Notes: generated by a model not told the origin, from the sequence alone. A stretch of DNA of 64,000 bases from Pseudoramibacter alactolyticus ATCC 23263 (GCF_000185505.1 NZ_GL622359.1:1213412-1277411); one strand, 5' to 3'. Positions 48,724 through 57,249 are shown, counted from the first letter of the stretch. Made by a program: numbers and translations.

Positions 48724-49043
48724 TCGGCCGTCCCCTGTCGGGGCTTTTGTTTTTAAATGGCAAAAGACATCAGAATGATGAAGCTTCAGGAAATGTCTCC
48801 GTCCCCTGTCGGGGGCTTTTGTTTTTAAATACGATGATGAGAAACGAATACCTAACTTTTAACGAGTCTCCGTCCCCTGTCGGGAGCTTTTGTTTTTAAA
48901 TGAAATCCGCCGCTGGAAAGACGAAAGCACAAAAGTCTCCGTCCCCTGTCGGGGGCTTTTGTTTTTAAATCCCAGTTCCCCTTTTACGTATCGCAAATTT
49001 AATGACAGTCTCCGTCCCCTGTCGGGGGCTTTTGTTTTTAAAT
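48724..49043 (-). CRISPR. CRISPR array part A: five repeats with the TGTC loop
   Basis: Repeats at 48724-48758 (degenerate, 35 bp), 48795-48830, 48866-48901, 48935-48970 and 49008-49043. Plus-strand form GTCTCCGTCCCCTGTCGGGG followed by GCTTTTGTTTTTAAAT; the palindrome CCCC-TGTC-GGGG is the stem-loop. Four spacers of 36, 35, 33 and 37 bp. On the minus strand the repeat ends GGGGACGGAGAC, giving the 8-nt tag ACGGAGAC typical of type III-A. The degenerate repeat next to cas1 marks the trailer end. Confidence 0.97.
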
Positions 49044-49217
49044 TTGCACATCTGTAACATATCCGTCATCAGCCATCATTTGGATACACAACCGCCACCG
49101 TTCTTCTGAAACACCAAGCGTTTTGGCGCTGATAGAATCCGGATCAAACTCCGGATAATTCATAGACTTTTCAAGAATGGACAAAATGCGATAAATGATC
49201 TTAAAACTTGTGCTCAT
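49038..49217 (-). pseudogene. Truncated YjcQ-family phage gene in the array insert
   Basis: 59 residues: FKIIYRILSILEKSMNYPEF, DSISAKTLGVSEERWRLCI, MADDGYVTDVQI. This is the N-terminal half of a YjcQ-type phage protein, starting at an ATG after GGGGG. The frame enters the CRISPR repeat at 49043 and stops by chance at 49038-49040, so the normal C-terminus is missing exactly at the repeat border. Confidence 0.75.
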
Positions 49218-49239
49218 TTTCTACCCCCGTTCAGGTGCT

Positions 49240-49419
49240 TTAAAAATAATCTGGGACACAATCAAAGTCAAAATCTCCCACTAACTTTTTATACTTATCT
49301 TGCAATATTTTGGGCCACGTACTTTCATCGTCAGCATTATAACCATTTATGTACAAAATCTTATAGAATTCTAAGGTATCTTTAGCTTCTAAGGCTTTGT
49401 CGATAACTTCTTGTTTCAT
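49240..49419 (-). CDS. Small phage-like protein within the CRISPR insert
   Basis: 59 acidic residues: MKQEVIDKALEAKDTLEFYK, NADDESTWPKILQDKYKKL, ending CVPDYF. The start codon overlaps the stop of the preceding fragment (ATGA), a phage-style coupling. Unknown function, probably a passenger. Confidence 0.5.
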   Translation of the reverse strand: MKQEVIDKALEAKDTLEFYKILYINGYNADDESTWPKILQDKYKKLVGDFDFDCVPDYF

Positions 49420-49603
49420 AGCAAACCCCGAATATAATCATACAATTCTTTATCCTTTTTCTTGAGGACACTTGGCTCTAAGCAATAACACCGATAACCT
49501 TCAGAAAAGTACTCACCCAAAACATTTTTGTTCAAATAACCATTAATATAAGCTCCTTCTCCTCTAAAATCATAAGGGTATATATATCCTTGATAGCCCG
49601 AGA
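49416..49603 (-). pseudogene. 5'-truncated phage-like ORF at the right repeat border
   Basis: The frame GYQGYIYPYDFRGEGAYING, then YLNKNVLGEYFSEGYRCYCL, ends at 49416. It is open up to and into the repeat at 49604 with no start codon, so its N-terminus was cut at the repeat. No family recognised. Confidence 0.6.
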
Positions 49604-50364
49604 GTCTCCGTCCCCTTACGGGGGCTTTTGTTTTTAAATAAGCAAATCAGTTGGGCAAAAGATATCAGAGCAGAAAGTCTCCGTCCCCTTACGGGGGCTT
49701 TTGTTTTTAAATAGGAAGTAAAAAAATGATAAGCTGGAAAAATGAAAATGTCTCCATCCCCTTACGGGGGCTTTTGTTTTTAAATATTGACTACTACTCT
49801 TTAAATGGCGGTCAAGTGTGGCGTCTCCGTCCCCTTACGGGGGCTTTTGTTTTTAAATCGTGGAATCAAAATTATTTATGGGGGTTTGCCCGAAGTGGTC
49901 TCCGTCCCCTTACGGGGGCTTTTGTTTTTAAATGTGCCTATGAAAATTTATATTAGCCAGCCACTGGTCGGGTCTCCGTCCCCTTACGGGGGCTTTTGTT
50001 TTTAAATGAGTAAAGGAGGAAGTAATGAAGACAGTGTATATGTCTCCGTCCCCTTACGGGGGCTTTTGTTTTTAAATGATCTTGGCGGAACAATTCGATA
50101 TCTGCCAGGAAAGTCTCCGTCCCCTTACGGGGGCTTTTGTTTTTAAATGACAAATGGTTTTTTATTAAACTCGCCGTTGGCAATGTCTCCGTCCCCTTAC
50201 GGGGGCTTTTGTTTTTAAATCATACGCTGTGTACGATAGAGACGATAGCTATAAAATGGTCTCCGTCCCCTTACGGGGGCTTTTGTTTTTAAATGCACGC
50301 GCTTTTTTCGTGTGACCGGCGTTAAAAGGTCTCCGTCCCCTTACGGGGGCTTTTGTTTTTAAAT
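49604..50364 (-). CRISPR. CRISPR array part B: eleven repeats with the TTAC loop
   Basis: 36-bp repeats start at 49604, 49677, 49750 (one A variant), 49823, 49898, 49972, 50042, 50113, 50185, 50259 and 50329. Plus-strand form GTCTCCGTCCCCTTACGGGG then GCTTTTGTTTTTAAAT. Ten spacers of 34-39 bp. The leader must be on the right, between the array and csm5, because crRNA runs leftward and the degenerate repeat is at the left end. Confidence 0.97.
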
Positions 50365-50497
50365 CCTCCCGCCGGCATCCGTCTGCCGGTGCGGGCCGGA
50401 TGCCTTTTTGCGGGGCAAAGAAAAATCTGTGTAAAAAAGGAGACTGTGTTGGGCCATTTTTGCGCCAAAGGCCCGATATGCGGGCATCGGCGCAAAA
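50365..50497 (-). promoter_or_regulatory. CRISPR leader region with a hairpin
   Basis: 133 bp between csm5 and the first (leader-end) repeat. GGCATCCG and CGGATGCC form a hairpin next to the repeat. Read rightward it is followed by TTTTT, so it works best as a plus-strand terminator. No consensus leftward promoter was found, so the array may be transcribed from within this stretch by a non-consensus promoter or as part of the csm transcript. Confidence 0.6.
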
Positions 50498-51589
50498 TCA
50501 TTCGATAGCCAGCCGGCATTTGCCAAATTCATAAAGCTTGCCTCCATATCGGGCGCACTTCACAATATGAGGAGAAACCTTCTGATTCCGCTCATGATGA
50601 TGATTGCGGGGCACCTTCGTCTGTTGAAAAATCTGCCGGATCGTTTGAATCCCCGCCTGCCGCCCCAGCGCCGCATAGATGACGGTCTTGGTGGCAAAGC
50701 CGGCATTGCCGCCGAGATAAACCTCGCTGCCGGTCAAACGGTCCATCCCCAAAAAGGCGCTTAAAAAGCATTTTTGATACACCTCGTCAAAGCGCGCGAC
50801 CGCTTCCAGCAAGGCCTCCTTCGTGAGGGCGCATCGGCTGGGATCAATGGTCAATGAAAAGCGAATCCGCGTCCCCGGGCGCAGGCTTTCTTTTAAAATC
50901 GGAAGGGTTTTCTCTTTACCGTCGGGTTTGTGCTCCAGCCGCTGGCACAAAATCAAATCTTTTAAGGTCAGCGGCTCACTGTCGCTGACGATCAGGCCGG
51001 AAAGTTCGTCGTTCACCGCATCCTCCCGGCGGGTGCCCGGCCGGCCGAGCGTGTGGAAGGCCCTGGCCTCCAAAGTGTCAATCTCCCTTTTCAGATAGTT
51101 GTTTCTATTGCCTCGGCCGCTTTTTAAAGCGTCAATCTCCGCTTGCCACGCCCGGTGGTTTTGCCAGAGGCGCGCGGTGAGCAGAACAGTGCGCAGCATC
51201 CCTTTGACGCTGCTGCCGGGCACATAGGGCTTGCCATAGGGATCTTTAACGAAGGCCCAAACATTATAGTTTCGGCTCGTTTCAATCGCGCCCGTCGGCA
51301 ATATATAGCGCACACAGGTATCGAGCTCCTTCCCGCTGATGCGGTTTTTGCAAATCCAGCTGCCTAAATCCTGATTTCTGCGACGACCCGGCGGCGGGCA
51401 GAGAAAATCTTCAAAGAAGGAACCAAGATTCTTTTTTTGAGCCAGCGCGTAAAGCTTGGGCATAGCCATCACCACAATTCGCCGCTTCTCGGGAAAAAAC
51501 ACATATTCCTTTTTGGAAATTTCTTCCCCGCTGCCGATGGATACCGGTCCCTGCGCCGTTAACGTCATCCGAAAGGTTTGTGCTTTCAT
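50498..51589 (-). CDS. csm5: Csm5, RAMP protein
   Basis: 363 residues: FRMTLTAQGPVSIGSGEEIS, YVPGSSVKGMLRTVLLTARL (RAMP Gly/Lys loop) and FLGMDRLTGSEVYLGGNAGF near the C-terminus. It caps the end of the Csm complex and helps crRNA 3' maturation. The stop of csm4 and its ATG overlap (ATGA). Confidence 0.93.
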   Translation of the reverse strand: MKAQTFRMTLTAQGPVSIGSGEEISKKEYVFFPEKRRIVVMAMPKLYALAQKKNLGSFFEDFLCPPPGRRRNQDLGSWICKNRISGKELDTCVRYILPTGAIETSRNYNVWAFVKDPYGKPYVPGSSVKGMLRTVLLTARLWQNHRAWQAEIDALKSGRGNRNNYLKREIDTLEARAFHTLGRPGTRREDAVNDELSGLIVSDSEPLTLKDLILCQRLEHKPDGKEKTLPILKESLRPGTRIRFSLTIDPSRCALTKEALLEAVARFDEVYQKCFLSAFLGMDRLTGSEVYLGGNAGFATKTVIYAALGRQAGIQTIRQIFQQTKVPRNHHHERNQKVSPHIVKCARYGGKLYEFGKCRLAIE

Positions 51590-52530
51590 CGGCTCACCTC
51601 CATCCAAAAGGGTTTCGCCAGGCGATACACCGGGTGGCTGCCCGCCCCGGTGCTCACGTCGGCAACCTGCCCGGCAAAGCGCGTTTTAAAACAAGAGCCC
51701 GCCGCAAACACATAAAGGTCTCGCTTGCGCAGCTGCTCCCTGGCATAGGCCGCCGACGCCACAAAGCCGCCCCGCCGGACCAGTTTGTAACTCGCGCCTG
51801 CGAGCGCGGCGGATAGCGCCCCATCCGCCGGCAAGGCGTTGCTTAACGTCATATGCAAAGAGCCGCCGGCCGCTAAACGGTTCACGATCGCCCGGGGAAC
51901 CGGCGCCTCCTGCCAGGTGAATTTGCCCAGGCCGGAAGAACGCCTGCCGCCAATCCCAACGAAGGACAAACTCGTCAGCAGGTCGGCCATCAGCTGCCGC
52001 TCTTCCTCCCCCGCCGCGCGCACCAAAATATAAAGCCCGCAATCCGGATTAAAATAAAAATGCTTAACGCGATAGGGTTCAGGCTCTTGTTGCCCCGAAT
52101 CGCGCTCGTTTTGAAGGCAGACCTGTGTTTTCATATCGAAGCGGCCGAGCGCCTCCAAATCCCTGGTCCGTGCCAGCGGCATTTCCCCCTTTAAAAAGGC
52201 ATCAAAACAATCCACCGCGACATAGGCCATTTTTTTATACGCCTTTTTAACGCTGGAATCGCCGGCTTCTGCTTTGTTCTCGATGTGAATAAACGGCTTG
52301 GGCAGATAATAACGCTCATCCATAAAAGGCATCCCGTCCGAAAAATTCAGCCGATCGTCCCGAACGGCGTTTAACAGCGCTTCGGCACAGGCTTCATCCC
52401 TTTTGAGCGCTTCAATAAAAAGGGCCGAAAAAAGCGTGTCCGCGCCAAAGGTCGAGCGCCCATTTTCAAGCCGCTGATCCCCGAAGTGGACCCCGGATGA
52501 AAATTCAAATTGAATCAAGGCCGTTTTCAT
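51586..52530 (-). CDS. csm4: Csm4, RAMP protein
   Basis: 314 residues from the ATG overlapping the csm3 stop. ALIQFEFSSGVHFGDQRLEN, STFGADTLFSALFIEALKRD and SFVGIGGRRSSGLGKFTWQE (Gly-rich RAMP loop). It binds the crRNA 5' tag and Cas10. An upstream extension of the frame overlaps csm3 and has no site. Confidence 0.94.
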   Translation of the reverse strand: MKTALIQFEFSSGVHFGDQRLENGRSTFGADTLFSALFIEALKRDEACAEALLNAVRDDRLNFSDGMPFMDERYYLPKPFIHIENKAEAGDSSVKKAYKKMAYVAVDCFDAFLKGEMPLARTRDLEALGRFDMKTQVCLQNERDSGQQEPEPYRVKHFYFNPDCGLYILVRAAGEEERQLMADLLTSLSFVGIGGRRSSGLGKFTWQEAPVPRAIVNRLAAGGSLHMTLSNALPADGALSAALAGASYKLVRRGGFVASAAYAREQLRKRDLYVFAAGSCFKTRFAGQVADVSTGAGSHPVYRLAKPFWMEVSR

Positions 52531-53228
52531 TGCGGGCCTTCTGCGCTGGGCATATTCGCCCGAACCCTCTGAAGCGCCTCGTTGCAGCGCGCAATCAGAT
52601 CCGCCGGCAAATCGCCGATGGCTTTTTGGGCCGACAGCTTTAAAAACCGGATTTTGCCATAGCCCCGGGAGCCGCTGCCGCCCAGATAATCCATTTCCAG
52701 CAGGCACATTCCTTCCGCCAATGTCGCCATATCCGCTTCGATTTCTTCGGAATCGCTTTCCCGGTCCACGTCGTAAATCAAATTGAGATCGAAGACCGAC
52801 CCGCGGACGGCCCGCTCCAGCTGCCGGGGATTGGCCACCGCCGTCGCCCGGTTGATGGTGTTTTCGAATTTGATTTCCACCATGCTCGAAAGCCCCTGAT
52901 CCCGCAGCGCCTCTTCATTGACCAAAAATTGATCCGAAAAAATCAGGCGGCTGCGGCGCAGGCTGCCCTTTTGTGCCGAACCGAACAACCGCAAGATCCG
53001 CTCGTCGTCCTGATCCGCGCTGGCTGCCACTTTTGTATTCAATTCCCGGGCCAAAAGCGCGCGCATCTTCCCCTTTAAAGAGCTGCCCGGAATCATCGGC
53101 AAATTGGTTCGAACGTCGCGAACCACCGGCGAATCCACCGCGCCAATCGCCGCAAACGCCGTGCTGCCGCCGATATGCATCCCCGTGACCACTTTGATTT
53201 GTCCTGTGATTTGTATTTTTCCAAACAT
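52527..53228 (-). CDS. csm3: Csm3, backbone RAMP RNase
   Basis: 233 residues. IGAVDSPVVRDVRTNLPMIP includes the catalytic Asp at about 32; PGSSLKGKMRALLARELN is the RAMP Lys/Gly motif; DYLGGSGSRGYGKIRFLKL is the C-terminal Gly-rich loop. Several copies line the crRNA and cut target RNA every six nucleotides. Confidence 0.97.
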   Translation of the reverse strand: MFGKIQITGQIKVVTGMHIGGSTAFAAIGAVDSPVVRDVRTNLPMIPGSSLKGKMRALLARELNTKVAASADQDDERILRLFGSAQKGSLRRSRLIFSDQFLVNEEALRDQGLSSMVEIKFENTINRATAVANPRQLERAVRGSVFDLNLIYDVDRESDSEEIEADMATLAEGMCLLEMDYLGGSGSRGYGKIRFLKLSAQKAIGDLPADLIARCNEALQRVRANMPSAEGPQ

Positions 53229-53233
53229 CCCCC

Positions 53234-53632
53234 TTAGCGCTCCTTCCCATAATCACTTATCTCTTTGGTTGTCATAAAATATTTATAAAAAGCTACCAAA
53301 GCCTCCATGTATCGGCTGAATAACAAATAATTTTTTCTACTCGCTTCAATCTCATCTAAAATTGAAAGCAAACCGGCCTTTTTAATAAAGAACCACGTGT
53401 CTTTGTCTTTTCCTGCTTCATAGAGAAACCGGATTTTCAAGTATTCAATACGCTCAACCATCTCCGCTGACAATTCATCTTGTCGCTGAATTAAAATTTC
53501 ATTATAGATACTGGACGTCATCGCCAAAAGATCCCGTATTTTCGTCGTCGATGGTAACTGTTTATTTTGATACAAATCCTGAATCACATGCGCGGCGCGC
53601 GGTACATAAGTCTTTGGATTAATGCTCTTCAT
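53234..53632 (-). CDS. csm2: Csm2, small subunit
   Basis: 132 residues, all helical: LPSTTKIRDLLAMTSSIYNE, KIRFLYEAGKDKDTWFFIKK, FSRYMEALVAFYKYFMTTKE. Standard Csm2 pattern and position. The gene looks AT-richer than its neighbours. It overlaps the cas10 stop by 14 bp. Confidence 0.95.
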   Translation of the reverse strand: MKSINPKTYVPRAAHVIQDLYQNKQLPSTTKIRDLLAMTSSIYNEILIQRQDELSAEMVERIEYLKIRFLYEAGKDKDTWFFIKKAGLLSILDEIEASRKNYLLFSRYMEALVAFYKYFMTTKEISDYGKER

Positions 53633-56030
53633 CGTTTTCTTCTTCCTCCCTTGTTAAATAAGCATAAATATAAATCGCAGTTTTGAGCTGCCTGGCATCT
53701 TCCGGATTCTGCACCCACCTGACAACGTGCGTTTCAAAATGCGCATAAGCCGCTTTAACGGCTTCCGGGGCTTTTTGATCCGGCTCCAGCCGGGCCAGCA
53801 GATAAACCAATCGGGCGAAATTAATTTTGTCGTCCCTCCTGCGGATCAAATCGAGGATGCGATACAAAAAGCCTTTTCCCCGATCTTCCGTGCGGTCGAA
53901 GAAAGCCCTCAGCACGCGAAGCTTCTCGCCGATCACTTGCTTCTCAAAGGTCTCCCAGTCGGTGGTGCCGTCGCTGACGACCGCCTCGCCGTCGTCGCCT
54001 TTCGCCCGATGGGTTTTGCCATCGTCAAAAATCGTCACGGCGTTTTTCCTCGGGTAATGCTTGGATTGATCCTCCAGCGCCGCCACCTCTTCGGCCATGG
54101 CACTGATGGGATATTTGGCCGGATAAATCCCGATGCCCGCCGACAGCGTCAACGTGCCATCGCTGTAGGCCGCAAGGGTGTTTTTCAAATCGATCGCGAG
54201 GGCAATCACCTGATCCCAGGCGCCGACAATAAAAACATCGTCGCCCCCGGAATACACAATCGTCGCCGCACGCTTCTCAGGACGCGCGTCTGTCAGCGAA
54301 AATTGGGGCGAGGCTAAAATCTTATTGATATAAAATTTGAAAAACAGCGACAGCTGCCGGGACAAGGTCGCCGTCCGCGATAACGTCACATAGCGGTTTT
54401 GATTGGCCGGGTCATCGAAGCCTGCAACAAAGCTATGACCCAAATTGTCGACGTCTGCCCGCAAAACGGCGATGCGCCGGATGCCCTGCGCCTGTTTGGC
54501 AAAAGCCTCGAAGGTGTCTCCGGTGGTATAATCCCCGACCCATAGCTTTGTGGCAAGTCTTTCGCCTGTAAGCAATTGGTTTTTGCCGTAAACCCGCACA
54601 AAGTCCAAACTGGATGCCATCGCGTTTTTAACGTCCTGTTCTGTCTTCGCTGCTTTGAGCACACAGCCAAAAGGCAAGGGCAAGCCGGTTTTATCTTCCT
54701 GGCTCTGCCGCGTCACATAAAAGAACACATCGTATAAAATGTTGGCCGACAACTGCTTGAGCGCCTCGCACATCGGGCATCGCCCGCTTGCGTTCACGGC
54801 GCCGATTTTTTTGCACACCGCGCATTCCCGGGCGTAATTTTTCTCCCCCCGTTGATTGAGCGCTCTAATATCATCCGGCGAATAACGCTGCATTTTCTGC
54901 TTTGAAAGTTTTGAAGACACCGCCCGGAACAAAGCCGCATAACGACCTTTCGGCTTATCACAAAGCGCATGGCTGCTGCAGGGCACATAGCCGCCGGCGA
55001 TATAAAGCGCGGCGCCGAATTGCGCCAAAAACCACTGATTGGCCGAGGCGAGGCCGTTATCAAACGTCTCTTTGGCCTGCTCCGTGTTGGGCAGCAGCAG
55101 ATAGCAATGGCCCCCGCCGGCATAAATCAAATTGCAGCGCGTCAGAGAAAGCCGCTCCAGCAGCGAATCGACGATGTGCTCCACGAGCAAATCCAAATAA
55201 AAGGATCGGGCGCGGAGCATCCGAAGGGCATCTTCCGACGTAATGGTGTAAATAAAGGCCTGAATGCCCGACAGATCCAGCGAGGCCAGCAAAAAGACCT
55301 CCCGATCGTAAAATGCCGTTGCCTGTTTGAAGAGGACCTCCCGATAATCCTGAATAGATTGTGCTTTTAAATACTGACCGATGCAGGCGGCCATCGCGCC
55401 GGTCATCTTCATGCGATCGTAAAGGGAAATATCCGGAACTTCCCCTTTTGCCGTTGAGGCCGGAACAAACGAAAGGTTGGCTTCCAGCGTTTCCAAAATA
55501 GAATTGATGTATGCGCCGGGATGCTCCCAGTCGATTCCCCGCAGACGGTCTGTCATGCCGGCCACAATCTGATCGTATTGCTCCCGGCTGAAAACCGCTT
55601 TTTCCGCCACCGGGAAATTGATCTGATCGGCTGTGTGATCCTCCCCGACCGCCAAAATCCCCGGCGCATACCATTTGTCGCCGCGGTTGCCGTTCAGCAG
55701 ATTAAAAACCGGCTGCAACGGCGTCTGCTGATCGAATCCAAATTCCTCCGCCTGCTCTTTTTCTCTTCGGTCGGCGGCCGAGGCCATATTGTCCGCCATA
55801 TAAACAATATAGGCCGGAGCATCCGCCGCCAGATGCGCATTTTTTAAAGCATCGCTATGGTGATAGCGAACGCATGCCAGCAGGTCGGCATCTTTCACGC
55901 CAATCTTTTCTTTTAAAAAAGCATATCCCAGCTCGGAATGATTTTTTCTTTCTTCCCCCTGCCGATAAACAGCCTTGCCGATATCGTGCAGCAAACCGCC
56001 GATAACCAAGCCGATTTCATCATGATTCAT
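53619..56030 (-). CDS. cas10: Cas10/Csm1, effector and cOA synthetase
   Basis: 803 residues. HD nuclease motif H15-D16 (GGLLHDIGKAVYRQG). Zinc finger CAVC (403-406) and CPMC (418-421). First Palm near 255-310 (LIYAGGGHCYLLLP). Second Palm/GGDEF with RADVDNLGHSF (about 524) and the active GGDD at 595-598 (IVYSGGDDVFIVG). So both ssDNA nuclease and cyclic oligoadenylate synthesis appear intact, in line with csm6 in the same locus. Confidence 0.98.
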   Translation of the reverse strand: MNHDEIGLVIGGLLHDIGKAVYRQGEERKNHSELGYAFLKEKIGVKDADLLACVRYHHSDALKNAHLAADAPAYIVYMADNMASAADRREKEQAEEFGFDQQTPLQPVFNLLNGNRGDKWYAPGILAVGEDHTADQINFPVAEKAVFSREQYDQIVAGMTDRLRGIDWEHPGAYINSILETLEANLSFVPASTAKGEVPDISLYDRMKMTGAMAACIGQYLKAQSIQDYREVLFKQATAFYDREVFLLASLDLSGIQAFIYTITSEDALRMLRARSFYLDLLVEHIVDSLLERLSLTRCNLIYAGGGHCYLLLPNTEQAKETFDNGLASANQWFLAQFGAALYIAGGYVPCSSHALCDKPKGRYAALFRAVSSKLSKQKMQRYSPDDIRALNQRGEKNYARECAVCKKIGAVNASGRCPMCEALKQLSANILYDVFFYVTRQSQEDKTGLPLPFGCVLKAAKTEQDVKNAMASSLDFVRVYGKNQLLTGERLATKLWVGDYTTGDTFEAFAKQAQGIRRIAVLRADVDNLGHSFVAGFDDPANQNRYVTLSRTATLSRQLSLFFKFYINKILASPQFSLTDARPEKRAATIVYSGGDDVFIVGAWDQVIALAIDLKNTLAAYSDGTLTLSAGIGIYPAKYPISAMAEEVAALEDQSKHYPRKNAVTIFDDGKTHRAKGDDGEAVVSDGTTDWETFEKQVIGEKLRVLRAFFDRTEDRGKGFLYRILDLIRRRDDKINFARLVYLLARLEPDQKAPEAVKAAYAHFETHVVRWVQNPEDARQLKTAIYIYAYLTREEEENDEEH

Positions 56031-56784
56031 GTCTTCTCCGCCTTTCTTTAATCAAATGCATGGCCCCCATTCCCATGGCCGATTTCACACCCACACCGGA
56101 AAATTCGCCGAATTCTGCCAGCATCCGCGCGTATTTCGCCATGGCAGAAGCGCCCTTCACCTTGATGGTCACCGTGCCCATAAAAGCGGGGATCGCCATG
56201 CCTTCCATTGGAAATTTCACGCTTCGCAAACGGTATTGAACGATCTCGCTTTCCCGGCACAATTGTTCCAGCGTCTTTTCATCCGCCATCTCAATCATAT
56301 CGTTCGAAGCGCTGTATTTTTGCATCAGGCTCTGAAAGATCAGCCGCACATCCGGAAAAATCTGATAACGCCCGCTTTGTTTAAACGCTGTCGCCGATTG
56401 AAAGGCCATGTGCAAATAGCGGCTGTAATCCCTTTGATAAAAATGCGCCAATAATTTTTCTTGGGGTATTTCCCGATAGGCGCGGCTCAAAACCGAAATC
56501 TTCATCGGCTTGCCGGTCAGTTCAAATTCTGAGACGTTCCGCGATAAAATCGGTTGAATAATTTGCTCATTCGCCCTTTGATTGGTCGTTCGAATATGCC
56601 ACCGCCACTGCCCGTCTTCGCGCAAAAGGCACTGACTATAAGGATGGCGCCGCTGCCGGTGCAGGGCCTGGGCATCGTCCGAAGCGATCCATTCCATCAA
56701 AACGCCCTGCAAATTAGACGATTGATAATAACCAAAATTCGGACTGTCGGCTTTTAAATCTAAAATGAGTTCTGATAACATCAT
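56020..56784 (-). CDS. cas6: Cas6, pre-crRNA endoribonuclease
   Basis: 254 residues. PYSQCLLREDGQWRWHIRTT in the N-terminal RAMP fold, and the C-terminal Gly-rich loop EFGEFSGVGVKSAMGMGAM. It cuts the repeat to leave the 8-nt 5' tag. First gene of the operon; its end overlaps the cas10 start by 11 bp. AAAGGAAAG precedes the ATG. Confidence 0.94.
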   Translation of the reverse strand: MMLSELILDLKADSPNFGYYQSSNLQGVLMEWIASDDAQALHRQRRHPYSQCLLREDGQWRWHIRTTNQRANEQIIQPILSRNVSEFELTGKPMKISVLSRAYREIPQEKLLAHFYQRDYSRYLHMAFQSATAFKQSGRYQIFPDVRLIFQSLMQKYSASNDMIEMADEKTLEQLCRESEIVQYRLRSVKFPMEGMAIPAFMGTVTIKVKGASAMAKYARMLAEFGEFSGVGVKSAMGMGAMHLIKERRRRHES

Positions 56785-56927
56785 TTCTCACATCTTTCCT
56801 TTAGGTTAATAACATTTTAACATAAACGGTTTGCAATGAAATATAAATTTAATTTTTTGAATTACTGCTCGTTTTTTCTCATGTTTCCTCATTTTTTCTC
56901 AATTTTACGAAGTCTCCTCTTCGCCCA

Positions 56928-56952
56928 CAAAAAAAACAGACCCGAAGGTCTG
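56928..56952 (-). terminator. Terminator after the tRNA pair
   Basis: CAGACC-TTCG-GGTCTG type tetraloop hairpin (56937-56952) with eight U leftward. The remaining 56785-56927 is AT-rich, must hold the cas6 promoter, and shows no clear consensus boxes. Confidence 0.9.
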
Positions 56953-56964
56953 CGATCTTTTAAC

Positions 56965-57040
56965 TGGAGCCTTTGACCAGATTCGAACTGGTGACCCCCA
57001 CCTTACCACGGTGGTGCTCTACCAACTGAGCTACAAAGGC
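56965..57040 (-). tRNA. tRNA-Thr (GGU anticodon)
   Basis: 76 nt on the minus strand: acceptor GCCTTTG/CAAAGGC, D stem GCTC/GAGC, anticodon stem CCACC/GGTGG around GTGGTAA, T arm ACCAG/CTGGT, encoded CCA. Its 3' 47 bases recur inside the prophage at 8329-8375. Confidence 0.96.
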
Positions 57041-57062
57041 GCGCGTTATAAATTTAAAAAAA

Positions 57063-57147
57063 TGGTGGGGAAAGATGGATTCGAACCATCGTAGACTCAG
57101 TCAACGGATTTACAGTCCGCCCCCTTTAGCCACTCGGGCATTTCCCC
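57063..57147 (-). tRNA. tRNA-Tyr (GUA anticodon)
   Basis: 85 nt on the minus strand with the long variable arm of class II tRNAs: acceptor GGGGAAA/TTTCCCC, anticodon loop CTGTAAA (GUA), T-arm GATGG/CCATC, encoded CCA. 22 bp upstream of tRNA-Thr. Confidence 0.95.
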
Positions 57148-57214
57148 ATGTTTTCGGAACTTCTATATCATACCCAACCCGTCCCCCAAAGTCAAGCACA
57201 ATTCGCCAAAAAAT

Positions 57215-57249
57215 AAAAAAACGGGAGGCCGACGACGGCCGGCCTCCCA
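57215..57249 (-). terminator. Terminator of the transaldolase operon
   Basis: GGGAGGCCG (57223-57231) and the CGGCCTCCC strand ending at 57248, with seven U leftward. Confidence 0.9.

Larger units (their letters stand above)
49044..49603. other. About 560-bp phage-like insert between two CRISPR repeats
   Basis: Bounded on the left by repeat 49008-49043 and on the right by repeat 49604-49639. It contains one complete small ORF and two ORFs cut at its borders, all on the minus strand. It takes the place where one 35-39 bp spacer would be, and it separates repeats with the TGTC loop from repeats with the TTAC loop. Confidence 0.85.

Noticed and set aside
49726-50005. ORFs running through the CRISPR repeats (PLTGAFVFK repeats)
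   Set aside because: The frame is open only because the repeat has no stop in it; the protein-like repeats are translation of the CRISPR repeat.
48759-50328. Spacers matching the resident prophage
   Set aside because: By eye no spacer matches the prophage. The DUF4406-type spacer (MKIYISQPLVG) differs from the prophage gene (QRIYIVGKITG). A proper search would be needed to exclude partial hits.
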